DNA of 40,801 bases from assembly GCA_018883725.1 (NCBI GenBank), contig JAHLFN010000083.1, forward strand, positions 1 to 40,801. Direction: 5' to 3'. Below are positions 33,058-40,801 of the stretch, piece by piece. Below the pieces are notes generated by a model that was not told where the DNA came from, did not search any database, and worked only from the letters and a program-made list of their open reading frames with translations. This stretch comes from Candidatus Fusobacterium pullicola (GTDB taxonomy: Bacteria > Fusobacteriota > Fusobacteriia > Fusobacteriales > Fusobacteriaceae). How positions within the stretch are numbered: position 1 is the first letter of the stretch; each line of letters starts with the position of its first letter. The translations under genes and the position numbers were made by a program.

Positions 33058-34852
33058 ATTTTCTTCTCTCTCCCTCTTTCAGATATTTCTTTCTTAATCT
33101 GATATTTTCAGGAGTTACTTCTACAAGCTCATCATCTGCTATATAATCAAGGGCTTGCTCTAGAGTAAATCTTCTAGGTGGAGCTAATTTTACAGCATCA
33201 TCACTTCCTGCAGCTCTCATATTTGTAAGTTTTTTAGTCTTACATACATTTACTACTAAGTCATTTTCTCTACTGTGTTCTCCAACTATCATTCCTTCGT
33301 ATACAGGTATTCCCGGATCTAAGAACAGTGTTCCTCTATCTTGAATGTTATTTAATGCATAAGCTACAGTTACTCCTGGCTCTGTTGCAATTAATACTCC
33401 TCTACTTCTTGTAGGTATCTCACCTTTATGTGGCTCATAATCGTAGAATGAGTGGTTTAATATTCCTGTTCCTTTAGTATCTGTTAAGAACTCATTTCTA
33501 AATCCTATAAGTCCTCTTGCTGGTACTTTAAACTCTAAACGAGTATATCCATCAGTACCTGGTATCATAGATACCATTTCTCCCTTTCTGATACCCATTT
33601 TTTCAATAACTACACCTGTATAGCTATCATCAACATCTATTAAAGCCATTTCAATTGGCTCAAGTTTCTTTCCATCTTCCTCTTTCATAAGAACTCTTGG
33701 TTTTGAAACTTGAATTTCAAATCCTTCTCTTCTCATATTTTCAAGTAATATAGAAAGTTGAAGTTCTCCTCTTCCTTTTACAACAAAGGCATCTGGAGTG
33801 TCTGTTGCTTCTACCTTCATACTTACGTTTGTTTGTAACTCTTTTTGAAGTCTTTCCCAAATATGTCTAGACGTTACAAATTTACCCTCTTTTCCTGCAA
33901 ATGGAGAGTCATTTACCATAAATGTCATAGCTAGTGTTGGCTCGTCAATATCTATTAATGGAAGAGCTATTGGCTCGTTTACATCTGCTAAAGTTTCTCC
34001 GATATCTATATTGTCTATTCCAGCTATACACACTATATCTCCAGCGTGAGCCTCTTGAATCTCTACTCTTTTTAATCCTTCATACCCATAAAGTACAGAG
34101 ATCTTTCCTTTTATCATTTTTCCATCTCTTTTTATAAGCATAACTTCTTGATTTCTTCTAACTATACCGTTATGAATTCTTCCAACAGCTAACTTACCAA
34201 CATAATTATCATATGCAATATTTGTTATTAAGAATTGCATAGGCTTGTTGTCGTCTCCTTCTGGATCCTCAACATGCTCAAGAATAGTTTCAAATAGTGG
34301 AGTCATATCATTACTTTCCTCTTCTAGACTTCTCTTAGCAAATCCACCTTTTCCTGAAGCATATACAACTGGGAATTCAAGTTGTAAATCATTTGCATTT
34401 AACTCAATAAATAACTCATAAACCATATATAATACATCTTCTGGTCTTGCATTTGGTTTATCTACTTTATTTACAACTACTATTGGTCTATGTCCTTGTT
34501 CTAAAGCTTTCTTTAAAACGTATTTAGTTTGAGGCATTGGTCCCTCAAAAGCATCTACTAGAAGTACAACTGAGTCAACCATTTTCATAATTCTTTGTAC
34601 TTCTCCTCCAAAGTCAGCATGTCCTGGAGTGTCTACAATATTGATTTTATAATCCTTGTATCTTACAGAAGCATTCTTAGAGAAAATAGTTATTCCTCTT
34701 TCTCTTTCAATGTCGTTAGAGTCCATTACTCTCTCTTCAACTTTCTCTAACTCATGAGAACCAAATGCTCCCCCTTGTCTTAAAAGACAGTCCACAAGTG
34801 TTGTCTTACCGTGGTCAACATGGGCAATAATTGCTATGTTTTTTATTTTCAT
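33035..34852 (-). CDS. typA: Ribosome-associated GTPase TypA/BipA
   Basis: TypA is an EF-G-like translational GTPase involved in ribosome assembly and stress adaptation. G1 AHVDHGKTT is at residues 10-18, the switch segment [11 protein letters not shown] follows, G3 is [12 protein letters not shown] and G4 is VNKVDKP; domains II, III and V and the unique C-terminal domain complete 605 residues, the normal length. AAGGAAG precedes the ATG. It follows truB by 20 bases and overlaps the ankyrin lipoprotein gene, so truB-typA-lipoprotein form one run. Confidence 0.98.
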   Translation of the reverse strand: MKIKNIAIIAHVDHGKTTLVDCLLRQGGAFGSHELEKVEERVMDSNDIERERGITIFSKNASVRYKDYKINIVDTPGHADFGGEVQRIMKMVDSVVLLVDAFEGPMPQTKYVLKKALEQGHRPIVVVNKVDKPNARPEDVLYMVYELFIELNANDLQLEFPVVYASGKGGFAKRSLEEESNDMTPLFETILEHVEDPEGDDNKPMQFLITNIAYDNYVGKLAVGRIHNGIVRRNQEVMLIKRDGKMIKGKISVLYGYEGLKRVEIQEAHAGDIVCIAGIDNIDIGETLADVNEPIALPLIDIDEPTLAMTFMVNDSPFAGKEGKFVTSRHIWERLQKELQTNVSMKVEATDTPDAFVVKGRGELQLSILLENMRREGFEIQVSKPRVLMKEEDGKKLEPIEMALIDVDDSYTGVVIEKMGIRKGEMVSMIPGTDGYTRLEFKVPARGLIGFRNEFLTDTKGTGILNHSFYDYEPHKGEIPTRSRGVLIATEPGVTVAYALNNIQDRGTLFLDPGIPVYEGMIVGEHSRENDLVVNVCKTKKLTNMRAAGSDDAVKLAPPRRFTLEQALDYIADDELVEVTPENIRLRKKYLKEGERRKYEKRNEE

Positions 34853-34872
34853 TATTCTTCCTTCCTTCAGGG

Positions 34873-35730
34873 TTAAAAATATTTATACCCTTTTAATAAG
34901 TTGTTATTTACATTTGCTAAACCTAAGAACTTACCTTCACAGTAAATTCTATATCTTCCATTATCAGCTTGTTGTCTGATAGTATTTCCATTTAAAAATA
35001 GAGTAAGATTTTTTCCACTGTCTATCTCTATATCAGGATATAAGAAAAACTCTTCAACACTTTGAAGAAAATCTAACTTTCCTTCATTGTATAATTTTTC
35101 TATATTTTCGAGTGAGAAAGCATCTTCTATCTTTGAATCTCCAACTCTCTCTCTAACTAATGAGTTCATAGTTGCAAAAGTCCCCAACTCTCTTCCCATA
35201 TCATTTATTAGAGAACGAATATATGTTCCTTTAGATACACCACATCTAATTTTTCCCTTTACTCCATCAAAATCTAAAATCTCAATAAAGTCAATATGTA
35301 TATCTCTTGCCTCTCTCTCTATCTCGATCCCTTTTCTTGCTAAATCATAGAGTTTCTGTCCATCTACTTTAAGTGCAGAATACATAGGTGGAATCTGTTT
35401 TATATCCCCTATAAAACATTTTAAAACCTCTTCTAGCTCCTCTTTTGTAGCACTTTTTTTATCTGAACTCTCTACAGTTTTTCCCTCTATGTCATAAGTA
35501 TCTGTTCTATATCCCAGTTCAAATCCTGCTACATAAACTTTTGAATACCCCTCTATATCTTGAACTAGTCTTGTTGCCCTACCTAAACAAACTACTAAAA
35601 CACCTTCGGCTAGAGGATCTAAAGTTCCTGTATGTCCTATTCTTTTCTCTTTCAATACTTTTCTCAGTACTCTTATTACATCAAAAGATGTAATTCCACT
35701 AGGTTTATTTACATTAATAATTCCTTCCAA
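34873..35730 (-). CDS. truB: tRNA pseudouridine-55 synthase
   Basis: TruB makes pseudouridine 55 in the T loop of tRNAs. The opening GIINVNKPSGITSFDV and GHTGTLDPLAEGVLVVCLGRATRL in part, with the catalytic D38, identify it; a PUA-like C-terminal domain follows. The start is set at TTG 35730 (285 aa), with GGGAG 8 bases upstream, which places the conserved GIINVNKP segment at the very N-terminus as in relatives. The ATG five codons upstream (35745) has no ribosome site but cannot be excluded. It lies 20 bases before typA. Confidence 0.95.
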   Translation of the reverse strand: MEGIINVNKPSGITSFDVIRVLRKVLKEKRIGHTGTLDPLAEGVLVVCLGRATRLVQDIEGYSKVYVAGFELGYRTDTYDIEGKTVESSDKKSATKEELEEVLKCFIGDIKQIPPMYSALKVDGQKLYDLARKGIEIEREARDIHIDFIEILDFDGVKGKIRCGVSKGTYIRSLINDMGRELGTFATMNSLVRERVGDSKIEDAFSLENIEKLYNEGKLDFLQSVEEFFLYPDIEIDSGKNLTLFLNGNTIRQQADNGRYRIYCEGKFLGLANVNNNLLKGYKYF

Positions 35731-35809
35731 GATCTCAACTCCCATATTAGAACTATTGTATATTGTATCATATAATCCTAATTTTTTAAATAGTTTTTTC
35801 TACTTCCAA

Positions 35810-37360
35810 CTATTTTTCCACAATTCCATATCTGTTGCTTGGACTCCAAAGTAGATACTCATGTATTCCTAAATCCTCTAAAGCCTTTACTTGAGCTTCT
35901 ATCTCTTTTTTACCATATGGAATATATCCTTTTACCCATTTAGCTGTAAATGCTTGTAACCATGGTCTTATTTGTGATGGGTAAGTTAAGTTATGGTTTC
36001 TATTTACTCCATCTAGTGTTGTATAATATATAGTTTTATATGGTTCAGCATCTGGTACAGCTATTCCATATACACCTTTTCCATAATGACTTGGATATGC
36101 CATTGGTGATATCATATCTACTTCATTGCTTATCACTTCCCAGTACTGTCCAAGCCCCATATCATCTCCAGAGCTAGCTACTTGTCCATAAATATCTGCT
36201 GATATGTATACCTCTAATGGCTCTAACTCTTTTCTAGCATACTTTAAATACTTTTGAATTGTCTCTGGTTTTGACTCTCCATTAAAATTTCTATAGTCTA
36301 ATTCTTTATCTAATTTTCCTCCATTTGAAGCTGGGAATCTTACATAATCAAACTGTATCTCATTGAATCCAACCTTAGCTGCTTCCTTTGCTACAGCCAC
36401 ATTGTATTCCCAAAGATATCTGTCGTGTGGTGAAACCCAAATTACCCCATCACTATTTGTAAATGGCTTACCAGTTGCTCTTTTTATAATAGCTTTATCT
36501 GGGTGCTTTCCTGCATATGTTGGGTCTTTAAAAGATACTATTCTTGCTATCGTATATATATTATTATCCTTAAGTTTTTTCATAAAAGCATTGATATCTG
36601 CTATTGGATATTTTTTATCATTCTTTCCTAGATACTTTAATTCAGCATCTGTTCTAAATAACATCTTTCCAAAGTCCTCTTTTACATCTATAACAAAGGC
36701 GTTAATACCTGTTCTCTTAGCTAAATCAATCAATTCATCCATTCTTTTACTTGAAGCAGCAGTATTAACAGTAAGATATATTCCTTTTACATCAACTTTT
36801 GGATTATTTGGATACTCTTTCTTAGGAACTGGTGTAAAATCTATATTTTTTAAATTACTTGGAATAACCTTATGAATATCTTCAGTTAAACTTCCTGTTC
36901 TAATCCATCCCTCTCTATTTTCATTATTCTTTCCGTATACTACTCTTTTCCAAAAACTTTTCTCTATATTTGTTTCTACTTCATAAGTACCATCATCTTT
37001 TTTTACTTTTACCTCTTTAGGTGTTTCAATAACTTTTTCCTCTAAAACCTCTACTCTAACAGCTTTTTTCAAACTATCCTTCTGTGTATTAGAGTTTGGC
37101 TCTGAATATATTGGAGTTTTATAATTTATTGTATATGCATAATTTTTTTTCGATGGTTTTTCAGCTACCTTTATCTCTTTTAACGGCAATACTTGTTCCT
37201 GTTCTTTTTCTCTCTCAATTGCCACCTCTTTAACTTTAATCTCCGAAGTTACATTTGTTTTTCCAATCTCTTTAGTAATTCCTACTGTTGTTGTAATAGT
37301 AATTATATACAGAGCTATTATTCCCAATATACTTACTATAAATTTATTATTTCCGTTCAT
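35810..37360 (-). CDS. Membrane-anchored putative glycoside hydrolase (DUF4015) with SH3-like domain
   Basis: This 516-residue envelope protein has an N-terminal membrane anchor (about 7-27), a charged linker, an SH3-like domain (about 73-158, ending GWIRTGSL) that may bind the cell wall, and a putative glycoside-hydrolase barrel (about 190-516) of the DUF4015 type, with VKGIYLTVNTA, the QFDYVRFP motif at 336-343, YISADIYGQV and DMISPMAYPSHY. The substrate is not known; a polysaccharide outside the cytoplasm is likely. GGGAGGT precedes the ATG. It is upstream of truB with an 80-base gap; whether it shares that transcript is unclear. Confidence 0.85.
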   Translation of the reverse strand: MNGNNKFIVSILGIIALYIITITTTVGITKEIGKTNVTSEIKVKEVAIEREKEQEQVLPLKEIKVAEKPSKKNYAYTINYKTPIYSEPNSNTQKDSLKKAVRVEVLEEKVIETPKEVKVKKDDGTYEVETNIEKSFWKRVVYGKNNENREGWIRTGSLTEDIHKVIPSNLKNIDFTPVPKKEYPNNPKVDVKGIYLTVNTAASSKRMDELIDLAKRTGINAFVIDVKEDFGKMLFRTDAELKYLGKNDKKYPIADINAFMKKLKDNNIYTIARIVSFKDPTYAGKHPDKAIIKRATGKPFTNSDGVIWVSPHDRYLWEYNVAVAKEAAKVGFNEIQFDYVRFPASNGGKLDKELDYRNFNGESKPETIQKYLKYARKELEPLEVYISADIYGQVASSGDDMGLGQYWEVISNEVDMISPMAYPSHYGKGVYGIAVPDAEPYKTIYYTTLDGVNRNHNLTYPSQIRPWLQAFTAKWVKGYIPYGKKEIEAQVKALEDLGIHEYLLWSPSNRYGIVEK

Positions 37361-37499
37361 ACTACCTCCCTTGTTCTGTTATTTTTCATTCATACTTGAA
37401 TATTTTATACTATTTTATAAAAAATATCTAGTTTGAATTTATAATATAGCAAATTTAACTTATATATTTTTTAAACAAAGAGAGATTTTTTATATAAAA

Positions 37500-37572
37500 T
37501 ATAATAAAAGGAGAAAAATTTACTTTTAGGTATTGATTTTTAATACCTTTACACAGTAAGTTTTTCTCCTTT
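37500..37572 (-). terminator. Large terminator structure after hup
   Basis: An outer 18-pair stem (37507-37524 with 37555-37572) encloses an inner 7-pair hairpin (37528-37534 with 37542-37548). The minus strand then continues TTATTATATTTT. It starts 12 bases after the hup stop. Confidence 0.8.
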
Positions 37573-37584
37573 AACTATATATTC

Positions 37585-37905
37585 TTATTTAGATTTTTTC
37601 TTTCCTTTTGTTGCTTTTTTCTCTACTACTGGATTCATTTTTTCTAAAAGATTTTTACCCGCTTTAAATTTTGCAACCTTTCTTGCAGCAACTTTCATTG
37701 GTTTTTTAGTTTGTGGATTTATACAAGTTCTCTCTGCTCTTTCACTTGTTTCAAACTTTCCAAACCCTATGAATGAAATGCTATCTCCCTTTACTAACAC
37801 CTCTTCTAATGTATCTAAGAATACCTTTGTTAATCTCTCTGCTTCAGCCTTTGTTTTTAGTTCTGCCTTAGCTCCAAATAATTCTACAAATTCCTTTTTT
37901 GTCAT
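37585..37905 (-). CDS. hup: HU-family DNA-binding protein
   Basis: HU is a nucleoid protein that bends and compacts DNA as a dimer. The conserved GFGKFETSERAERTCINPQTK arm region in part, followed by KVAARKVAKFKAGKNL, and the N-terminal helices (MTKKEFVELFGAKAELKTKAEAE in part) identify it. Length (106 aa) exceeds the usual 90 because of a Lys-rich C-terminal extension of about 15 residues. GGGAGTGA precedes the ATG. It is a single-gene unit with promoter and terminator. Confidence 0.96.
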   Translation of the reverse strand: MTKKEFVELFGAKAELKTKAEAERLTKVFLDTLEEVLVKGDSISFIGFGKFETSERAERTCINPQTKKPMKVAARKVAKFKAGKNLLEKMNPVVEKKATKGKKKSK

Positions 37906-37946
37906 CTGAAATCACTCCCAGTTATTGATTTATTACCCTTACTATT

Positions 37947-37975
37947 AAAATAGCATGTTTTTGTAATAAAAACAA
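37947..37975 (-). promoter_or_regulatory. hup promoter
   Basis: TTGTTT (37970-37975), a 17-base spacer ending TGC and TATTTT (37947-37952) on the minus strand; the layout TTGTTT...TGC-TAT closely resembles the mscS promoter. Confidence 0.6.
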
Positions 37976-37992
37976 TAGTTTTTATTATTTTT

Positions 37993-38442
37993 TTAATTTT
38001 TCTTTTTTATAAATAACTCTACCCAATAATTTTTTCCATCTTTATCTTTAGCCATTCCTATTCCAGTTTCATCATAATTTGAATTTAAAATATTATCTCT
38101 ATGACCTTTTGAATTTAACCATCTCTCCACTACAAATTCAGGTGTATCATGCCATCTAGCTATATTTTCCCCAGCAGCACTAAATTTTATTCCTTTTTTC
38201 TTTATAATATTAAATGTCATTCCATATCTCTTGCTATTATGGGATAAAATCTCCTCTTCAGCCATATCTTTTGCCTTCATTATAGCAATATTATTTAGCT
38301 CTTCATTTATTTTTAAAGGAGTTAGCCCATTCTCTATTCTTGCTTCATTTACCAATTTTAATATTATCTCTTGATACTCTGCTCCCTTTGCTTCTGCTAT
38401 AAACAAAATAAAAACTATAAATATACCCAATAACTTTCTCAT
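37993..38442 (-). CDS. Secreted CAP-domain (SCP/PR1-like) protein
   Basis: This 149-residue protein has a signal peptide (about 1-20, ending AKGA) and a single CAP domain with ILSHNS, FSAAGENIA, WLNSKGHRDNILN and YDETGIGMA motifs, the bacterial YkwD-like type. Its role outside the cytoplasm is unknown. The ATG at 38442 is chosen with GAGGTG 6 bases upstream; a GTG three codons earlier is part of that ribosome site. It is divergent from glgX, the promoters lying back to back, and is followed by the hup promoter region without a visible terminator. Confidence 0.92.
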   Translation of the reverse strand: MRKLLGIFIVFILFIAEAKGAEYQEIILKLVNEARIENGLTPLKINEELNNIAIMKAKDMAEEEILSHNSKRYGMTFNIIKKKGIKFSAAGENIARWHDTPEFVVERWLNSKGHRDNILNSNYDETGIGMAKDKDGKNYWVELFIKKKN

Positions 38443-38471
38443 TTTTTTCACCTCTTTCTATTTTTAACTAA

Positions 38472-38500
38472 ATTATACCATTTTTTTACTTTAATGCCCA
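38472..38500 (-). promoter_or_regulatory. Promoter of the CAP-domain gene
   Basis: On the minus strand TGG-TATAAT (hexamer 38472-38477, extended -10) is preceded 17 bases upstream by TGGGCA (38495-38500). It lies about 30 bases before the ATG. Confidence 0.7.
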
Positions 38501-38509
38501 CCTCTTTAA

Positions 38510-38538
38510 TTGACTTTTAATTCCTTACATTATATAAT
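38510..38538 (+). promoter_or_regulatory. glgX promoter
   Basis: TTGACT (38510-38515), a 17-base spacer and perfect TATAAT (38533-38538), about 35 bases before the ATG. The -35 is only 9 bases from the -35 of the divergent CAP-gene promoter. Confidence 0.85.
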
Positions 38539-38572
38539 TTAACTATAAAATATTGCTTGAAAAGGAGAGATT

Positions 38573-40537
38573 ATGTTTAGTGTTGATTTAGGATTTCCCG
38601 TATTAGGTGCTACTGTACTTGAAACTGGAATTAATTTTGGTATCTATTGTAAAAATAAAAAAAATGTAACTTTAAATATATATGATTTTGCTCATAATAC
38701 AGAGCCTACTTTTTCATTAAAATTGGATGAAAATTTAAATAAGACCGGTGATATTTGGCATATTTTCTTGAGAAAAGCTAAAGAAGGACTTATCTATACA
38801 TGGAATATAGAGGATTCTCCTGAACTTTTAGATCCCTATGCTCTATCTTATACAAACCATAAAAATTGTTCTAAGAAAAAATCTATTGCTGTTAAACAAG
38901 AACTTTTCAAAGAAAGACATCTAAACACCCCTTTAAGTGAAACTATAATATATGAAGTTCATGTTAAATTATTCACACAAAATCTAAATTCCTATGTTAA
39001 ATTTCCTGGTAAATATAAAGGCTTTTTAGAAAAGATACCCTATTTAAAAGATTTAGGAATTACAGCTGTAGAGCTTTTACCTATCTATGAATGGGATGAA
39101 TATACTGGAAGATTTGACGGAAATAATAAGCCGTTAGAAAATATCTGGGGTTATAATCCAATAAGTTTTTTTGCTCCTACTAAAAAATTTGCCACTAGTA
39201 AAAATTTAGATAGCATTAGTGAAATTATTGAATTAAAAGAATTAATAAAAGAGCTTCATAACAACGGAATTGAAGTTATACTTGATGTCGTTTATAATCA
39301 TACTGCTGAAAGTGGAGTAGGAGGATATCTTTATAACTTTAAAGCTATGAGCAATAAAGATTTTTATATTTTAGAAGATGATGGTATTAATTACAAAAAC
39401 TATTCTGGTTGCGGAAATACTTTTAATTGTAATAGTGTTATAGGAAAAGATATCATAATAAACTCATTGAGATATTGGTATTTAGATATGGGAGTAGATG
39501 GATTTAGATTTGACTTAGCTCCTATACTTGGAAGAGATGAAAATGGACAATGGGGAGCTCATTCGGTACTCAGTGATATAGCTCAAGACCCTATCCTTTC
39601 TCATTGTAAACTCATTTCTGAAAGTTGGGATTTAGGTGGATACTATGTTGGAGATATGCCTGCTGGCTGGAGCGAATGGAATGGAAAGTATAGAGATGTT
39701 GTGAGAAAATTTATTAAAGGAGATTTTGGGCAGATTCCAGAACTTTTAAAAAGAATATTTGGAAGTCCTGATATTTTTAAAAGAGATAATCGTTCACCAT
39801 ATAGTAGTATAAATTTTATAAGTTGTCATGATGGTTTCACTCTCTATGATTTAGTAAGTTATAATACAAAACACAATATTAGTAATGGGGAAAATAACAG
39901 AGATGGTGAAAATCATAATAATTCATATAACTGGGGAGAGGAAGGAGAATCTAAAAGTTTAGATATCTTATCTTTAAGAAAAAGACAAATAAAAAATTTC
40001 TTTCTTATTTTAATGATTTCCCAAGGTGTACCTATGTTCTTAATGGGAGATGAATGTGGAAGAACCCAAAGCGGTAACAATAATGCTTACTGCCAAGATA
40101 ATGAAACTACTTGGTTTGACTGGGAAAGGGCAAAAGAATTTGAAGATATTATAGTGTTTGTTAAAAATATGATTAAATTAAGAAAAAATTACTCTATTTT
40201 TAAAAAAGATACATATTGGGAATGTGATGATTGTAAAACTAGCGATGTTATTCTTCATGGAATTAAACTAAATTCCCCTGATTTTTCGTATCACTCTTTA
40301 AGCATTGCTTTTGAATTAAAAGATATTCAAACTGATACTAAATTTTATATTGCTCTAAACTCATATTTTGGTGACTTACAGTTTGAACTTCCTAAATTAG
40401 AAAAAGGTAAAAAATGGTATCCATTAGTTGATACATTTAAAGAAGATAAAGAGAATTTTTCAACGGAAACTCCTCCTTTAGAAAAAAATACATATCTTGT
40501 TAAATCAAGAAGTTCTATCATTTTAATAAGTAAATAA
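38573..40537 (+). CDS. glgX: Glycogen debranching enzyme GlgX
   Basis: This GH13 isoamylase-type enzyme removes alpha-1,6 branches from glycogen trimmed by the phosphorylase. A CBM48 domain (about 1-90) is followed by the barrel with DVVYNHT (238-244), nucleophile D314 (DGFRFDLAP), acid E350 (SESWD) and D420 (SCHDGF), then a beta domain. Length (654 aa) is typical. AAGGAGAG precedes the ATG. It is transcribed on its own, opposite to and about 7 kb away from the glg operon, so its supply can be set apart from that of the other glycogen enzymes. A pullulanase-like role on dietary glucans is a less likely alternative since no signal peptide is seen. Confidence 0.95.
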   Translation: MFSVDLGFPVLGATVLETGINFGIYCKNKKNVTLNIYDFAHNTEPTFSLKLDENLNKTGDIWHIFLRKAKEGLIYTWNIEDSPELLDPYALSYTNHKNCSKKKSIAVKQELFKERHLNTPLSETIIYEVHVKLFTQNLNSYVKFPGKYKGFLEKIPYLKDLGITAVELLPIYEWDEYTGRFDGNNKPLENIWGYNPISFFAPTKKFATSKNLDSISEIIELKELIKELHNNGIEVILDVVYNHTAESGVGGYLYNFKAMSNKDFYILEDDGINYKNYSGCGNTFNCNSVIGKDIIINSLRYWYLDMGVDGFRFDLAPILGRDENGQWGAHSVLSDIAQDPILSHCKLISESWDLGGYYVGDMPAGWSEWNGKYRDVVRKFIKGDFGQIPELLKRIFGSPDIFKRDNRSPYSSINFISCHDGFTLYDLVSYNTKHNISNGENNRDGENHNNSYNWGEEGESKSLDILSLRKRQIKNFFLILMISQGVPMFLMGDECGRTQSGNNNAYCQDNETTWFDWERAKEFEDIIVFVKNMIKLRKNYSIFKKDTYWECDDCKTSDVILHGIKLNSPDFSYHSLSIAFELKDIQTDTKFYIALNSYFGDLQFELPKLEKGKKWYPLVDTFKEDKENFSTETPPLEKNTYLVKSRSSIILISK

Positions 40538-40553
40538 TTATTTAATTACCAAA

Positions 40554-40594
40554 TTTAACTACTCAGCTACTAAAATTATAGCTGAGTAGTTAAA
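40554..40594. other. Perfect hairpin downstream of glgX
   Basis: Fifteen-base perfect arms (40554-40568, 40580-40594) enclose an 11-base loop. Neither strand shows a T-tract right after it, so it is not a classical terminator; it may protect the glgX 3' end or act with the next hairpin. Confidence 0.6.
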
Positions 40595-40632
40595 AAAACT
40601 CAAGAGTGTGAACTCTTGAGTTTTTTATTTTT
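40593..40632. terminator. Bidirectional terminator between glgX and ridA
   Basis: Perfect 15-base arms (40593-40607, 40612-40626) with a 4-base loop carry A-runs and T-runs on both sides, followed by ATTTTT on the plus strand. It lies between the converging glgX and ridA stop codons and can serve both. Confidence 0.9.
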
Positions 40633-40636
40633 ATAA

Positions 40637-40801
40637 CTATTTTACAGCTATAACTTCTATTTCAACTTTTACATCTTTTGGTAATCTTGCTACTTCTACA
40701 CAAGCTCTTGCTGGTTTTACATCCCCTAAATACTCATTGTATACTTCGTTTATTGCTGCAAAATCATTCATATCTTTTATAAATACTCCTGCTTTTACTA
40801 C
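40637..40801 (-). CDS. ridA: RidA (YjgF/UK114) family, C-terminal part
   Basis: The minus strand gives 54 residues up to a TAG at 40637-40639; the N-terminal half lies beyond the right edge. [19 protein letters not shown] and [20 protein letters not shown] carry the family signature, including the conserved arginine before the (A/S)CVEVA motif that binds the substrate carboxylate. RidA hydrolyses reactive 2-aminoacrylate-type enamines made by PLP enzymes, in the cytoplasm. The stop is followed by the bidirectional terminator. Confidence 0.93.
   Translation of the reverse strand, partial: VVKAGVFIKDMNDFAAINEVYNEYLGDVKPARACVEVARLPKDVKVEIEVIAVK

Noticed and set aside
36363-36875. A 170-codon plus-strand open frame
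   Set aside because: It is antisense to the conserved part of the putative glycoside hydrolase, has no convincing ribosome site, and reads as hydrophobic low-complexity sequence typical of a shadow frame.
1-40801. tRNA or rRNA genes, CRISPR arrays, insertion sequences, phage genes or attachment sites
   Set aside because: No cloverleaf or GGTTCGA-type arm, no regularly spaced repeats, and no transposase, integrase or phage protein was seen; all larger stretches are filled by ordinary chromosomal genes.

Overview
The window is very AT-rich, uses AGA for most arginines, and combines Gram-negative outer-membrane functions (an LptD-like barrel, a stand-alone ADP-heptose synthase RfaE2) with Firmicute-like traits (GlgC/GlgD pair, strong GGAGG ribosome sites, compact intrinsic terminators). 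This mix fits a Fusobacterium, perhaps of the F. mortiferum/varium/ulcerans group. The assignment is inferred from gene content; no rRNA or other species marker lies in the window.

Layout by region. 1-7.3 kb (minus strand): lptD-like, thrS and cca, read from an extended -10 promoter upstream of lptD and closed by a terminator at 63-101; two codons of a further minus-strand gene sit at the left edge. 7.3-12.6 kb (minus): rpmE and upp as separately terminated units, then a Nudix CoA-pyrophosphatase-like gene, rfaE2, tsaE, tsaB, a rubredoxin-domain flavoprotein and trxA. 12.7-15.2 kb (plus): RNase H1-like, a YwaF/TIGR02206 membrane protein and a TDT-family transporter. 15.2-20.7 kb (minus): mscS, a secreted nuclease, an M32 carboxypeptidase, a DUF2207 protein, lemA and a previously easy-to-miss 50-residue membrane ORF. 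20.9-31.3 kb (minus): a glycogen/maltodextrin operon in the order TrmB-like regulator, malQ, glgP, glgB, glgC, glgD, glgA. 31.5-37.4 kb (minus): an anchored putative glycoside hydrolase, truB, typA, an ankyrin lipoprotein, and two small unknown membrane proteins with their own promoter. 37.5-38.5 kb (minus): hup and a secreted CAP-domain protein. 38.6-40.5 kb (plus): glgX, the glycogen debranching enzyme, transcribed divergently from the CAP gene. The right edge holds the C-terminal half of ridA (minus).

How the genes work together: GlgC/GlgD make ADP-glucose, GlgA extends and GlgB branches glycogen, GlgP, GlgX and MalQ take it apart and recycle the oligomers. Six of these enzymes share one transcript led by a sugar-sensing type regulator, while GlgX stands alone about 7 kb upstream of that operon. 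TsaB and TsaE belong to tRNA t6A synthesis; RfaE2 and LptD to lipopolysaccharide synthesis and export.

I found no mobile element, CRISPR array, tRNA, rRNA or integrated phage, and no clear sign of an entirely new system. The less ordinary points are the TrmB-led glycogen operon with an inverted repeat in its leader, the small uncharacterised membrane proteins, the cysteine-free LptD, the RNase H lacking its histidine loop, and frequent GTG/TTG starts.
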